From: JAUREX01 sp044356825
Lineage (GTDB): Bacteria; Pseudomonadota; Alphaproteobacteria; Rhodobacterales; Rhodobacteraceae
Length of the DNA stretch: 7,142 nt
Direction: 5' to 3'
Assembly (NCBI GenBank): GCA_044356825.1
Contig: JBIKVM010000150.1
Location: 1 to 7,142 of the forward strand
Shown here: positions 1-6,146 of the stretch, one piece after another
How positions within the stretch are numbered: position 1 is the stretch's first letter
How the letters are laid out: each line of letters opens with the position of its first letter
Made by a program: the position numbers and the translations under genes
Notes under the pieces: generated by a model
The model's database searches: none
What the model was told of the DNA's origin: nothing
The model's input: only the letters and a program-made list of their open reading frames with translations

Positions 1-91
1 ACCCACGAAAGGGCCGCTCAGCCGGCTCGCAATGCACGAAAACAGTCCACGGACGCACGTCTTCAGGTGGCACAACGAGTCCCACGGCCAT
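1..91 (-). CDS. possible 5' end of a leftward gene, cut by the window edge
   Basis: From an ATG at 91 the minus strand stays open to base 1 (30 codons), beginning MAVGLVVPPEDVRPWTVFVH. I recognise no family in this short stretch. The frame is also open upstream of the ATG as far as a stop near 170, with no other ATG. Support comes from a good promoter-like pair just upstream (125-153, minus strand), which would start a transcript near 118. Against it, there is no clear Shine-Dalgarno before the ATG; the nearest purine-rich match, AAGGA, lies about 30 nt upstream. The opposite strand has a 71-codon open frame here that looks no better. This could equally be a leader or non-coding sequence. Confidence 0.22.
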   Translation of the reverse strand, partial: MAVGLVVPPEDVRPWTVFVHCEPAERPFRG

Positions 92-124
92 CTTGGCGGA
101 GCCGAAGCCGTTGATCAGACGTTC

Positions 125-153
125 CTTATATGGGTGTGGACAGATTTTGTCAT
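125..153 (-). promoter_or_regulatory. candidate leftward sigma70-type promoter
   Basis: Read on the minus strand, ATGACA (148-153) is followed after 17 nt by TATAAG (125-130). Each matches the consensus at 5 of 6 positions and the spacing is ideal, which is noticeable in such GC-rich DNA. Transcription would start near 118 and run left toward the possible partial gene at 91. Alphaproteobacterial housekeeping promoters are often less like the E. coli consensus, so the match is suggestive only. Confidence 0.35.
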
Positions 154-174
154 TCGGGGGTCTTACCCTTCAAT
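147..174 (+). promoter_or_regulatory. candidate promoter of the WYL regulator gene
   Basis: TTGTCA (147-152, 5 of 6 consensus) and TTCAAT (169-174, 4 of 6) are separated by 16 nt, giving a start near 181 and a leader of about 60 nt before the ATG at 244. The -35 overlaps the -35 of the leftward candidate promoter on the other strand. A small dyad, GGGTcttACCC (158-168), lies in the spacer and could be an operator. All of this is inferred from sequence likeness. Confidence 0.28.
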
Positions 175-233
175 TCTGCCCGAGGGGCCGGTGCCGTTAC
201 GGATTATCTGGATGAAAGCAAAAGAAACTCGTT

Positions 234-240
234 GGAGGAG
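234..240 (+). promoter_or_regulatory. ribosome binding site that fixes the regulator start
   Basis: GGAGGAG lies 3 nt before the ATG at 244 (the core GGAGG is 5 nt away). The reading frame is open back to an ATG at 130, but the added 38 residues have no ribosome binding site, no domain match, and would cover the candidate promoter. The start at 244 is therefore preferred. Confidence 0.75.
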
Positions 241-243
241 TCC

Positions 244-1140
244 ATGAACCTTGGCAAGGCGCGTGCCCTGATCCGGCTGTGTGTCCTGTTCGGGACCCGC
301 GCCGAAGGGGTCGGGTTGGACGACATCGTCGCCGAATTCGCGGTGTCGCGCCGGACGGCGGCGCGCATGCGCGACGCTGCGCGCGAGATCCTCGACGGGC
401 TCGACCTGCGCGTTGATCTGGACGGGAGGCGGCGTTGGGTTGCGCCTTCGGCGCAGGTCGGCCGCAGCGGTCCAAAGCCCGTTTCCTCGGCCGTTCCTGC
501 GGCACTCCCGGGGTCGATTGCGGCGCTGCCGCTCGGGGCCACGGATTTCTCGGCCCTGCAGGCGGGCGCGACCCTTCTGGATCAGGTAGGTCGAAGCCAT
601 GCGGCGCGGCGGGTCGAAAATCTGACCGAGACCCTGCTTGCAGGGCTGGGCCGGCGGCGGCGGATGATGCTCGAACCCGACATCGAACTTCTGATCGAAG
701 CCGAGGCTGTGGCACCTGTCACCGGGTGGAAACGTGTCAGCAACCCCGACCTGCTTGCGCGTCTCCAAGAGGCGATCCTCGCATCGGAAAGCGTCGTGAT
801 CGTGGCCGGCGCCTCCGACGCGGTGCCTCTGCATGTCGAACCGCACGGGATCCTGTTCGGACCGGTTCCGTGGCTGGTTGCGCGCCCCGCGGGTGGCGAG
901 GTGCTCTGGCACCTTCGGATCGACGCGCTGCGAGAGGTGCGGCCCGGCGGCAGGTCATTCGTCCGCGCGCGGGATTTCGATGTCGAATCCCACGCGCGCG
1001 CCCTTTATGGCGCACCCTGTGCGACGCATGCGGCCGAAGGAAACGATGCCGCCTCCGGACTGGCCCTTCAGGCAGCCCTGCGCCGGCATTGGCTCGCGCT
1101 CATCGGGATAGGCAGCGGCGGCGATCACAGTCGCGAATGA
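244..1140 (+). CDS. WYL-domain transcriptional regulator with N-terminal helix-turn-helix
   Basis: A 298-residue cytoplasmic DNA-binding regulator. Residues about 5-50 form a winged-helix/helix-turn-helix of the DeoR/HTH_11 kind: a helix, then LDDIVAEFAVSRRTAARMRD as the likely helix-turn-helix core. A linker rich in Ala, Gly and Pro (65-100) leads to a helical segment. The WYL domain covers about 173-257, with the recognisable run VEPHGILFGPVPWLVARP (198-215), where W210-L211-V212 stands in for the signature, followed by LRIDALREV. WYL domains are known to bind ligands, including nucleic acids or nucleotides, and to tune DNA binding; the ligand here is unknown. Full-length WYL regulators usually run to about 320-330 residues with a C-terminal WCX domain. 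Here the last 40 residues look unrelated, so the WCX part seems lost. The stop lies 16 nt inside the convergent CDGSH gene. The likely target is itself or the leftward gene at the window edge. Confidence 0.82.
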   Translation: MNLGKARALIRLCVLFGTRAEGVGLDDIVAEFAVSRRTAARMRDAAREILDGLDLRVDLDGRRRWVAPSAQVGRSGPKPVSSAVPAALPGSIAALPLGATDFSALQAGATLLDQVGRSHAARRVENLTETLLAGLGRRRRMMLEPDIELLIEAEAVAPVTGWKRVSNPDLLARLQEAILASESVVIVAGASDAVPLHVEPHGILFGPVPWLVARPAGGEVLWHLRIDALREVRPGGRSFVRARDFDVESHARALYGAPCATHAAEGNDAASGLALQAALRRHWLALIGIGSGGDHSRE

Positions 1141-1358
1141 GACCCGTCGCAGAGTGGTGTCTTGGCCGAATGCTTGCAGCCGCAGAACGCGACACGGCCC
1201 GACTGCTGCGGGGTGAAGCGCACCGGTTCCTCCGACGTCGTCTTGTGCGAGCCATCGCAGAAGGGCTGTCGCATGCTCAGCCCGCAGGCGCACCAGAAAT
1301 AGCTCTTGCCGGCTTCGACTTCGACGAGAAAGGGGGATTTCTGGGCGACATGGGGCAT
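1125..1358 (-). CDS. tandem CDGSH iron-sulfur domain protein
   Basis: A 77-residue cytoplasmic protein with two complete CDGSH motifs, each of the C-x-C...C-D-G-S-H type. Motif one has ligands C23, C25, C34 and H38; motif two has C59, C61, C70 and H74. Each should bind one 2Fe-2S cluster with three cysteines and one histidine, as in the mitoNEET/CISD family; the tandem arrangement resembles CISD3 (Miner2). Such proteins are thought to act in electron or cluster transfer and iron/redox balance, but a bacterial substrate or partner is rarely known. The ATG at 1358 is supported by AAGGA (1367-1371) at 8 nt. No signal peptide is present. It lies 64 bp downstream of the MotB-like gene on the same strand and may be read through from it or have its own promoter. 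Its 3' end overlaps the convergent WYL gene by 16 bp (1125-1140), so no intergenic terminator can separate the two. Confidence 0.93.
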   Translation of the reverse strand: MPHVAQKSPFLVEVEAGKSYFWCACGLSMRQPFCDGSHKTTSEEPVRFTPQQSGRVAFCGCKHSAKTPLCDGSHSRL

Positions 1359-1422
1359 GACTGCGGTCCTTAGAGGTTGCTGCTTGACGTAGATAGGTCC
1401 CCCGCCGCCCCCGGCCAGCCCC

Positions 1423-3246
1423 TCAGCGCTCCGTCAGCTTGAGTTCGATGCGCCGGTTCTGCGCCCGCGCCTCGGGCGTGTTGCCGGCGGCTACGGGGCG
1501 GTATTCGCCAAAGCCCGTGGCAGCCAGCCGGTCGGGGGGGAAGCCCAGATCGTCTTGCAGATAGCGCACGACCGACAGGGCGCGCGCTTGGCTCAGCGCC
1601 CAGTTGTCGGCATAGGCCCCCTCGCCCGAGAGGGGGATGTTGTCGGTGTGCCCGTCAACACGCAGGATCCAGTCGATCCCCTCGGGAATCTGCCCGCCGA
1701 TGTCGCGCAAGGTGTCGGCAGCGCGCGCCACCTCGACCATGCCATCGGGCAAAAGATCGGCCGACCCCGGCGCGAAGAGCACCTCGGACGAGAAGACGAA
1801 CCGGTCGCCCACCACCTTCACCCCCGGCCTGTCGGCAAGAAGCCGGCTGAGTTGCCCGAAGAACTCCGAGCGGAAGCGGGCAAGCTCGCGCGCCTGCGCC
1901 TCGAGCGAGCGCGCCTCGGCGGCAAGGACCGCGGCCTCGCGCTCAAGCCGTTCACGCTCGGCGGCCTCGAGATCGGCGCGGCGGCGTTCCTCGCTTGCCA
2001 GTTGGGCCAGTGCGCCGTTCAACCGGTTCCCGAGCGCCTCGATCTGCACCTTGGCATCGGCATCCCGCGCCTCGGCGGCGTCGAGCAGGCCCTGAAGGCT
2101 TGCAAGCTGCGCCGTCAGTTCGCTGACCTGCCGGTTGAGAAGCTGGAGCCGCCGCGCGGCCTCGGCCCCCTCCGCCTCGCGCGCGGCCAGTTCGCTCTGG
2201 GCCTGCGCGAGCAGCGCACTGCGGACTTCCGCGCTGGTACGGACGGTGCGGGTGGCTTCTTCGGCGGCCAGACGCGCGGCCATCGCCTCGGCCAGACGCT
2301 CGCGCAGGTCGTTGGCTTCGCCCGCCCTCGCGGCTGCATCCTCGAGCGCTGCGGCCAGCCGGGTTTCGAGATCGGCCCGCGTCGCCTCGGCCCCGGCCCC
2401 GTTCATCTCAAGATCGGCAAGTGCCGCGGCGAGGCGCACTTCCAGATCGTCGCTCGCGGCCTCGGTGGCGGCAAGCAGCGTCAGCATCTCTTCGGCGCGG
2501 CGCCGTTCTTCCTCGAGCGCAAGCGTCATCGCCGTCAGTTCCGCGTCCGCCCCGGCCAGCCGCTCGCGCAGGACGCGCGCGGCCTCGGCATCGACCAGCC
2601 GCTGCGTTTCGGATGCGGTCAGTTCGGCCTTGAGGCCCTCCGACTCACTCCGAAGTTCGGCCAAAAGCGACGAGAGCGCCTCGCGCCGGGCGGCATCAAG
2701 GCGCGCCGCCTCGGTTGCGGCGTCGATTTCGGAGCGCGCGCGCGCCAGAGCCGCCCGCAGCGCCGTCTCGGCCGACGCAAGCCCCTCGGCCTCGGCCCGG
2801 GCGGAGTCACGCTCCGACAGAAGGGCGAGAACCTGCGCCTCGAAATCCCCGATGCGCGCATCCGCGTTGGCAAGATCACCGCGCAGGGTCGCGATGAGGG
2901 TTTCGCGTTCGAGGATCCCGGCATTCGCAGCCTCAAGCGTCGTGCGCAGGTCCGCCGCGGCTGCCCGCTCTAGCCCCAGCGCCTCGGCGAGCCCTTCGAG
3001 TTGGCGGCTCAGCGCGTCGATCCGGTCGTCCTTCTGGTCAATCTCGCCTTCCTGACGCGCGATCTCCTCGGACTGCGCGTCGATTTCCGCCTCGGCCCGG
3101 GTGATCGCCTCGCGCAGCACGGACTGCACGATCATGAAGATCGACAGCACGAACATGAGCACGAGCAGCAGCGCCGTCATCGCATCGACGAAGCCCGGCC
3201 AGATCGACCCGGTCATCCGCGTTCCGTTGCGGCGGCTCAGCGCCAT
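1423..3246 (-). CDS. MotB/OmpA-type stator protein with very long coiled coil
   Basis: A 607-residue inner-membrane and periplasmic protein. A short cytoplasmic N-terminus is followed by one transmembrane helix (about 18-42) of the MotB type, WPGFVDAMTALLLVLMFV. D21 occupies the place of the proton-binding aspartate of MotB (D32 in E. coli). Residues about 45-470 are an almost unbroken coiled coil rich in Ala, Glu, Arg and Leu. Residues about 475-607 form an OmpA/MotB peptidoglycan-binding domain: FAPGSADLLP, D531-GHTDNIPL, N548-WALSQAR, GFGEYRP and Q596-NRRIELKL. The pair with the MotA/ExbB-type gene just upstream should form an ion-driven unit anchored to the cell wall. The ATG at 3246 follows the partner's stop by 3 nt, with AGGG (3254-3257) just before that stop, so translation is probably coupled. 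E. coli MotB has 308 residues; this one is twice that because of the coiled coil. It is not flagellar MotB by context: no flagellar genes are nearby. Its cellular role is unknown. Confidence 0.88.
   Translation of the reverse strand: MALSRRNGTRMTGSIWPGFVDAMTALLLVLMFVLSIFMIVQSVLREAITRAEAEIDAQSEEIARQEGEIDQKDDRIDALSRQLEGLAEALGLERAAAADLRTTLEAANAGILERETLIATLRGDLANADARIGDFEAQVLALLSERDSARAEAEGLASAETALRAALARARSEIDAATEAARLDAARREALSSLLAELRSESEGLKAELTASETQRLVDAEAARVLRERLAGADAELTAMTLALEEERRRAEEMLTLLAATEAASDDLEVRLAAALADLEMNGAGAEATRADLETRLAAALEDAAARAGEANDLRERLAEAMAARLAAEEATRTVRTSAEVRSALLAQAQSELAAREAEGAEAARRLQLLNRQVSELTAQLASLQGLLDAAEARDADAKVQIEALGNRLNGALAQLASEERRRADLEAAERERLEREAAVLAAEARSLEAQARELARFRSEFFGQLSRLLADRPGVKVVGDRFVFSSEVLFAPGSADLLPDGMVEVARAADTLRDIGGQIPEGIDWILRVDGHTDNIPLSGEGAYADNWALSQARALSVVRYLQDDLGFPPDRLAATGFGEYRPVAAGNTPEARAQNRRIELKLTER
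2266..2448 (-). repeat. degenerate internal repeats in the coiled coil
   Basis: Three related segments follow each other in the MotB-like protein: DLEVRLAAALADLE (from residue 267), DLETRLAAALEDAA (from 292) and DLRERLAEAMAARL (from 313). The steps are 25 and 21 residues. The first two are near-identical in protein and similar in DNA, which suggests a past local duplication. The shorter step to the third, looser copy could equally reflect the heptad pattern alone. Confidence 0.45.
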
Positions 3247-3249
3247 GGT

Positions 3250-4422
3250 CTAGCCCTGACTGCGCGCGAGCAGGCGCACCGCCGTCGTCAGCGCGGCGAT
3301 GTCGGCGCGGAGTTCCGACGTGCTCTGCTGGCGGCCTTCGGCAATTTCCTCGAAGATGCGCTGAAGCTGGGTATCGATCGACCGCAGTCGCATGCGGTTC
3401 TCGGCCTCGTGCGCGCGCTCCATGCTGCCTGCGCTCGCGCCTTCCTGAAGCGCGGCGGCAATCGCCGATTGCCCGTCTGCGATCCGCCCGAGGCTGTCGG
3501 CCATCATCCGGGCTGCCGCGGCGTCACGCTCCACCATCCCCGACAGCGCCGTGCCAAGCGCATCGATCCCGCGCAGCACCTCGACCTCGATCGTGGAACC
3601 GCGGTCCTCCATCTGCTCAAGCCGCAAAACGACCTGCTCGAGCACCGCTGCGACCGCGGACTGATCCCCGTGACCTTCGCCCTCGAGTGTCCCGAGTCCG
3701 ACGCGGGTGACGCCCGAGAGCCATTCCTCGAGTTCGCGATAGAAGCGGTTCTGGCCATGGCTGGCGAAGAGTTCGAGCAACCCCACCACGAGTGACCCGG
3801 CAAGGCCCAGCAGCGACGACGAAAACGCCGTTCCCATCCCGCCCAGTTGCGCCTCAAGCCCGGTCATCAGGCTCTCGAACACCTCGATCCCCGTCTGACC
3901 TTCGTGCGGGGCAAGCGAGCGGATCGTCTCGACGACGGCGGGCACCGTCGTGGCAAGGCCGTAGAATGTGCCGAGCAGCCCCAGAAAGATCAGAAGATTG
4001 ACGATGTAGCGCGTGATGTCGCGTGCCTCGTCGACGCGGGCGGCGACCGAATCGAGGATCGAGCGGGACGAAGTCGTCGAAAGCGACATCCGCGCCCGCC
4101 GCTCGCGCAGGAGTGCCGCGAGCGAGCCGAGCAGTCGCGGCGCACGCGTGAACTCGTGGCCCGGGCGGCGCGCGACGAAATCCTCGATCCAGCCGACCGA
4201 GATCACAAGCTGGACCACCTGCCAGAAGCAAGCCAGCACGCCGATGACAAAGACAAGGATGATCAGACCGTTGAGCCACGGGCTCGACAGGAACATCCCC
4301 GCCACGGCCGGATAGATCAGCCATGCCGCCACCCCGGTGAGGCAGAGCACGACGAGCATGACGACGATCTGGCGGACGGGCTGGGTAAAGCGCACCTGTT
4401 CGTCGCGTGCGGGGGTTTGCAT
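3250..4422 (-). CDS. MotA/TolQ/ExbB-family proton channel protein
   Basis: A 390-residue inner-membrane protein. Four hydrophobic segments are visible: about 16-40, 51-77, 139-160 and 195-220. The last two carry the MotA_ExbB core, with GLLGTFYGLATTV around T152 and GMGTAFSSSLLGLAGSLVVG around T198. These threonines fall where ExbB and TolQ have polar residues lining the proton path. Between segments two and three is a basic cytoplasmic loop (about 80-138). After segment four comes a helical cytoplasmic tail of about 160 residues (230-390), longer than in ExbB or TolQ. Family knowledge says such proteins form a pentameric ring around two copies of the MotB/ExbD-type partner, here encoded 3 nt downstream. 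The ATG at 4422 is chosen because it follows a good promoter candidate and begins the recognisable protein. The frame stays open for 109 more codons upstream, but those lie antiparallel-free inside chaC in another frame and encode nothing recognisable. The Shine-Dalgarno is weak (GAGG at 12 nt). Confidence 0.88.
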   Translation of the reverse strand: MQTPARDEQVRFTQPVRQIVVMLVVLCLTGVAAWLIYPAVAGMFLSSPWLNGLIILVFVIGVLACFWQVVQLVISVGWIEDFVARRPGHEFTRAPRLLGSLAALLRERRARMSLSTTSSRSILDSVAARVDEARDITRYIVNLLIFLGLLGTFYGLATTVPAVVETIRSLAPHEGQTGIEVFESLMTGLEAQLGGMGTAFSSSLLGLAGSLVVGLLELFASHGQNRFYRELEEWLSGVTRVGLGTLEGEGHGDQSAVAAVLEQVVLRLEQMEDRGSTIEVEVLRGIDALGTALSGMVERDAAAARMMADSLGRIADGQSAIAAALQEGASAGSMERAHEAENRMRLRSIDTQLQRIFEEIAEGRQQSTSELRADIAALTTAVRLLARSQG

Positions 4423-4457
4423 CACCGTCCGGATCCTCGCGTTTCGGGGTGCGCGGG

Positions 4458-4486
4458 ACAATAGGCGCAGCCGCGCTCGGTGCCAA
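4458..4486 (-). promoter_or_regulatory. candidate promoter of the stator-like gene pair
   Basis: On the minus strand, TTGGCA (4481-4486, 5 of 6 consensus) and TATTGT (4458-4463, 4 of 6) are spaced by 17 nt inside the 67-bp gap between chaC and the MotA/ExbB-type gene. Transcription would begin near 4451, leaving a leader of about 29 nt to the ATG at 4422. This supports that start and suggests the pair can be expressed apart from chaC. Confidence 0.42.
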
Positions 4487-4489
4487 CCG

Positions 4490-5074
4490 TCATTTCCCGG
4501 GACCCTCCGCCCCATCAGCCGCACGCAGGATCGCGACCCTTTGCCCGAGCCATTCGAGGTCGGGGTCTGGAATGCCCAGCTCGGCAAGGTGGCGCGCAGT
4601 CTGCCACAGATACTCGCAGTTCGGCCCCCGCCCGCCGCATGCCCCCGCGATGACGCGGGCCTGCGTTTCGAGGTCGAGGTTCCCGCAGTACTGCGCGTGC
4701 GCGCGGTCGATGACGAAGGCCAGCGCCTCGGCCGCCGCGCCATCGGCAAGGCGCACCCCGATCCACCGCTCGAGATAGGCCGAAGAGATCAGTTCGCGCT
4801 CGCGCAGCGCGATCAGGGTCTCGGCCTCGGCACCGGGTGCGACACGCAAGGCGACGCCATCGCATCCTCCGCCCGGTGCGGCATCGAGCGCGAGGACGAG
4901 GCCCGGGGCTTCGGGCGTGCCGCGGTGGTGGATCGACCACATGCAGAAGCGGCGCCGCCAGCCTGGGGCGCGTGCAAGCCGTCGCTCGGCCACCGGAAAC
5001 TCGGGGTTCCAGATGAGCGAGCCATAGCCGAAGACCCACAGCGGCGCTGCTGCTGGCGTGGCGGTGTTGGTCAT
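4490..5074 (-). CDS. chaC: ChaC-type gamma-glutamylcyclotransferase
   Basis: A 194-residue cytoplasmic enzyme of the ChaC/GGCT family, expected to cleave glutathione to 5-oxoproline and Cys-Gly. The N-terminal substrate-binding signature VFGYGSLIWNP is at residues 14-24. W39-R-R-R-F, followed by HHRGTPEAPG (49-58), fits the family core. In LRERELISSAYLERW (90-104), E94 aligns with the catalytic glutamate of the family's RREM segment. The C-terminal part has GGRGPNCEYLWQTARHLAEL, the usual family helix. Length is close to that of typical bacterial ChaC proteins (about 180-230). The ATG at 5074 has GGAGG (5086-5090) at 11 nt, slightly far but the best site; the frame continues upstream to 5392 without family likeness and across the neighbour on the other strand. 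It is divergent from the DUF2125 gene and lies 67 bp upstream of the stator-like pair. Substrate (glutathione rather than another gamma-glutamyl amine) is inferred from family. Confidence 0.9.
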   Translation of the reverse strand: MTNTATPAAAPLWVFGYGSLIWNPEFPVAERRLARAPGWRRRFCMWSIHHRGTPEAPGLVLALDAAPGGGCDGVALRVAPGAEAETLIALRERELISSAYLERWIGVRLADGAAAEALAFVIDRAHAQYCGNLDLETQARVIAGACGGRGPNCEYLWQTARHLAELGIPDPDLEWLGQRVAILRAADGAEGPGK

Positions 5075-5141
5075 CCTGCGCTGGCCCTCCTGCAGTCGGC
5101 GTTGTAAAGCAGTCTGCCGGTTCGGACGCAACGGGGGCCCC
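5075..5141. promoter_or_regulatory. 67-bp divergent spacer between chaC and the DUF2125 gene
   Basis: Both genes must be expressed from here or from within each other's 5' ends. Candidates are poor. Leftward, TTGCGT and TTTACA are 17 nt apart on the minus strand (about 3 of 6 matches each). Rightward, only TTGTAA (5102-5107) resembles a -35, with no convincing -10. The chaC ribosome site is GGAGG at 5086-5090; the DUF2125 gene has only a run of five G at 5133-5137, 4 nt from its ATG. Confidence 0.3.
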
Positions 5142-6134
5142 ATGCGCAGGCTGACAGTTCTGGTGGTGACACTTGGCGTCCTGTGGTCGGCGTGGTGGTG
5201 GGTTGCGGCCACGGTTGCCGAACGCGGGGTGCGCGCGGCGCTCTCGGGCGTGCAGGGGATTGAAGCCGAGGTTGCCGACATTTCGGTCCTCGGGTTTCCC
5301 AACCGCGTGGACATGACGCTGACGGCCCCCCGCGTGGCATCTGCTGACGGTTGGGGATGGGAGGCCGAGTTCCTCCAGCTCTTTGCGCTCACCTATCGCC
5401 CCTGGCACGTCATCGCGGCCTTCGCTCCGGTGCAGCGGATTGCCACCCCTCTTGCGCCGGCGGTGCTTGCCTTCGACAAGGGACAGGCGAGCGTCGTCCT
5501 CGTGCCCGGGCCCGATCTTGCATTCGATCGCTTCGTGCTCGATCTCGCCTCGCCGGCCCTTTCGATCGAGGGAATCGGCGAGACGCGCGCGGCAAGGGCG
5601 CTCGTGGCGCTGCGCGCCGCAGAGGGTGTGCCCGCGCGTTACGAGCTGGATTTCGAGATCACCGAGGCCGCCGCAGATCCGCACCTTGTCGCGGCCCTGC
5701 CCGAGCAAAGCGCGCTGCCCCATCACCTCCAGACCGTGCGGCTCGATCTTGCGGTCGATCTCGATGCCCCGCTCGACCGGCACGCGGGCGCCCGGCCGCC
5801 GCGCCCTGTCGCGGTCGATCTGCGCGCGGCCGAGATCGTCTGGGGGGATGTGCGCTTTCTTGCCGAGGGGCGGCTCGGCGTTGACGCCGCAGGGTTTCTT
5901 GAAGGTGAGATCAGGCTTGACGTCCGGGACTGGCCGCGCGCCCTCGCTGTGGCCGAGACTGCTGGCTGGATTGCCCCCAACGCTGCCCGGACATGGGAGC
6001 GGATCCTGACCTTCTTCTCGAACCCCAAGGAAACCGAACGCTTCGTGCAGCCACTGGTGCTCGCGGACGGGCAGATGTCGCTCGGGGCGATCCGCCTCGG
6101 AATGGCGCCGCGGATCGCCGATTTCCTGCCCTGA
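5142..6134 (+). CDS. DUF2125 family membrane-anchored periplasmic protein
   Basis: A 330-residue protein of the DUF2125 family, which is common in Rhodobacterales and has no established function. It starts with two arginines and one hydrophobic helix (about 4-23, including three tryptophans), which should act as an uncleaved anchor or signal peptide and place the rest in the periplasm. Family marks are GFPNRVDMTL (51-60), a region around TYRPWHVIAAF (84-94) and TPLAPAVLAFD (102-112). The remainder alternates short beta-like stretches (for example VRLDLAVDL, PVAVDLRAAEI), giving a mostly beta protein resembling AsmA-like folds in general character; that comparison is inference. The ATG at 5142 is chosen because the membrane helix begins right after it; an upstream in-frame ATG at 5058 would overlap chaC and add non-hydrophobic sequence. 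The ribosome site is weak. It ends 12 nt before the dehydratase gene, so the two are probably co-transcribed. Confidence 0.85.
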   Translation: MRRLTVLVVTLGVLWSAWWWVAATVAERGVRAALSGVQGIEAEVADISVLGFPNRVDMTLTAPRVASADGWGWEAEFLQLFALTYRPWHVIAAFAPVQRIATPLAPAVLAFDKGQASVVLVPGPDLAFDRFVLDLASPALSIEGIGETRAARALVALRAAEGVPARYELDFEITEAAADPHLVAALPEQSALPHHLQTVRLDLAVDLDAPLDRHAGARPPRPVAVDLRAAEIVWGDVRFLAEGRLGVDAAGFLEGEIRLDVRDWPRALAVAETAGWIAPNAARTWERILTFFSNPKETERFVQPLVLADGQMSLGAIRLGMAPRIADFLP

Positions 6135-6146
6135 CCGGAGAAGCCC

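Noticed and set aside
130..243. Upstream start for the WYL regulator at 130
   Set aside because: The strong GGAGGAG site is just before 244, the extra 38 residues match nothing, and they would cover the promoter candidates.
32..247. 71-codon plus-strand open frame at the left edge
   Set aside because: No ribosome site, no family likeness, and it runs through the promoter region and ribosome site of the WYL gene.
1359..1422. Terminator or promoter between the MotB-like and CDGSH genes
   Set aside because: The 64-bp gap holds a G-rich run with a 4-bp dyad (GCCGggggCGGC on the minus strand) but no T-run, and only a weak TATCTA-like -10 with no good -35; not enough to call either.
1555..2973. 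472-codon plus-strand open frame opposite the MotB-like gene
   Set aside because: It mirrors the GC-rich, Ala/Glu/Arg-rich coiled-coil gene; no ribosome site and no recognisable domain. The coding strand has clear MotB and OmpA domains.
1423..4422. A Zorya-type anti-phage system, based on ZorA/ZorB likeness and a WYL regulator nearby
   Set aside because: No zorC, zorD or zorE genes are present and the neighbours are metabolic. Zorya places its long tail on the ZorA side, whereas here the long coil is on the MotB side. The WYL gene is on the other strand and convergent, beyond the CDGSH gene.
4423..4749. N-terminal extension of the MotA/ExbB-type protein by 109 residues
   Set aside because: The added part lies within chaC in another frame, is Arg/Ser/Pro-rich without structure, and would include the promoter candidate at 4458-4486.
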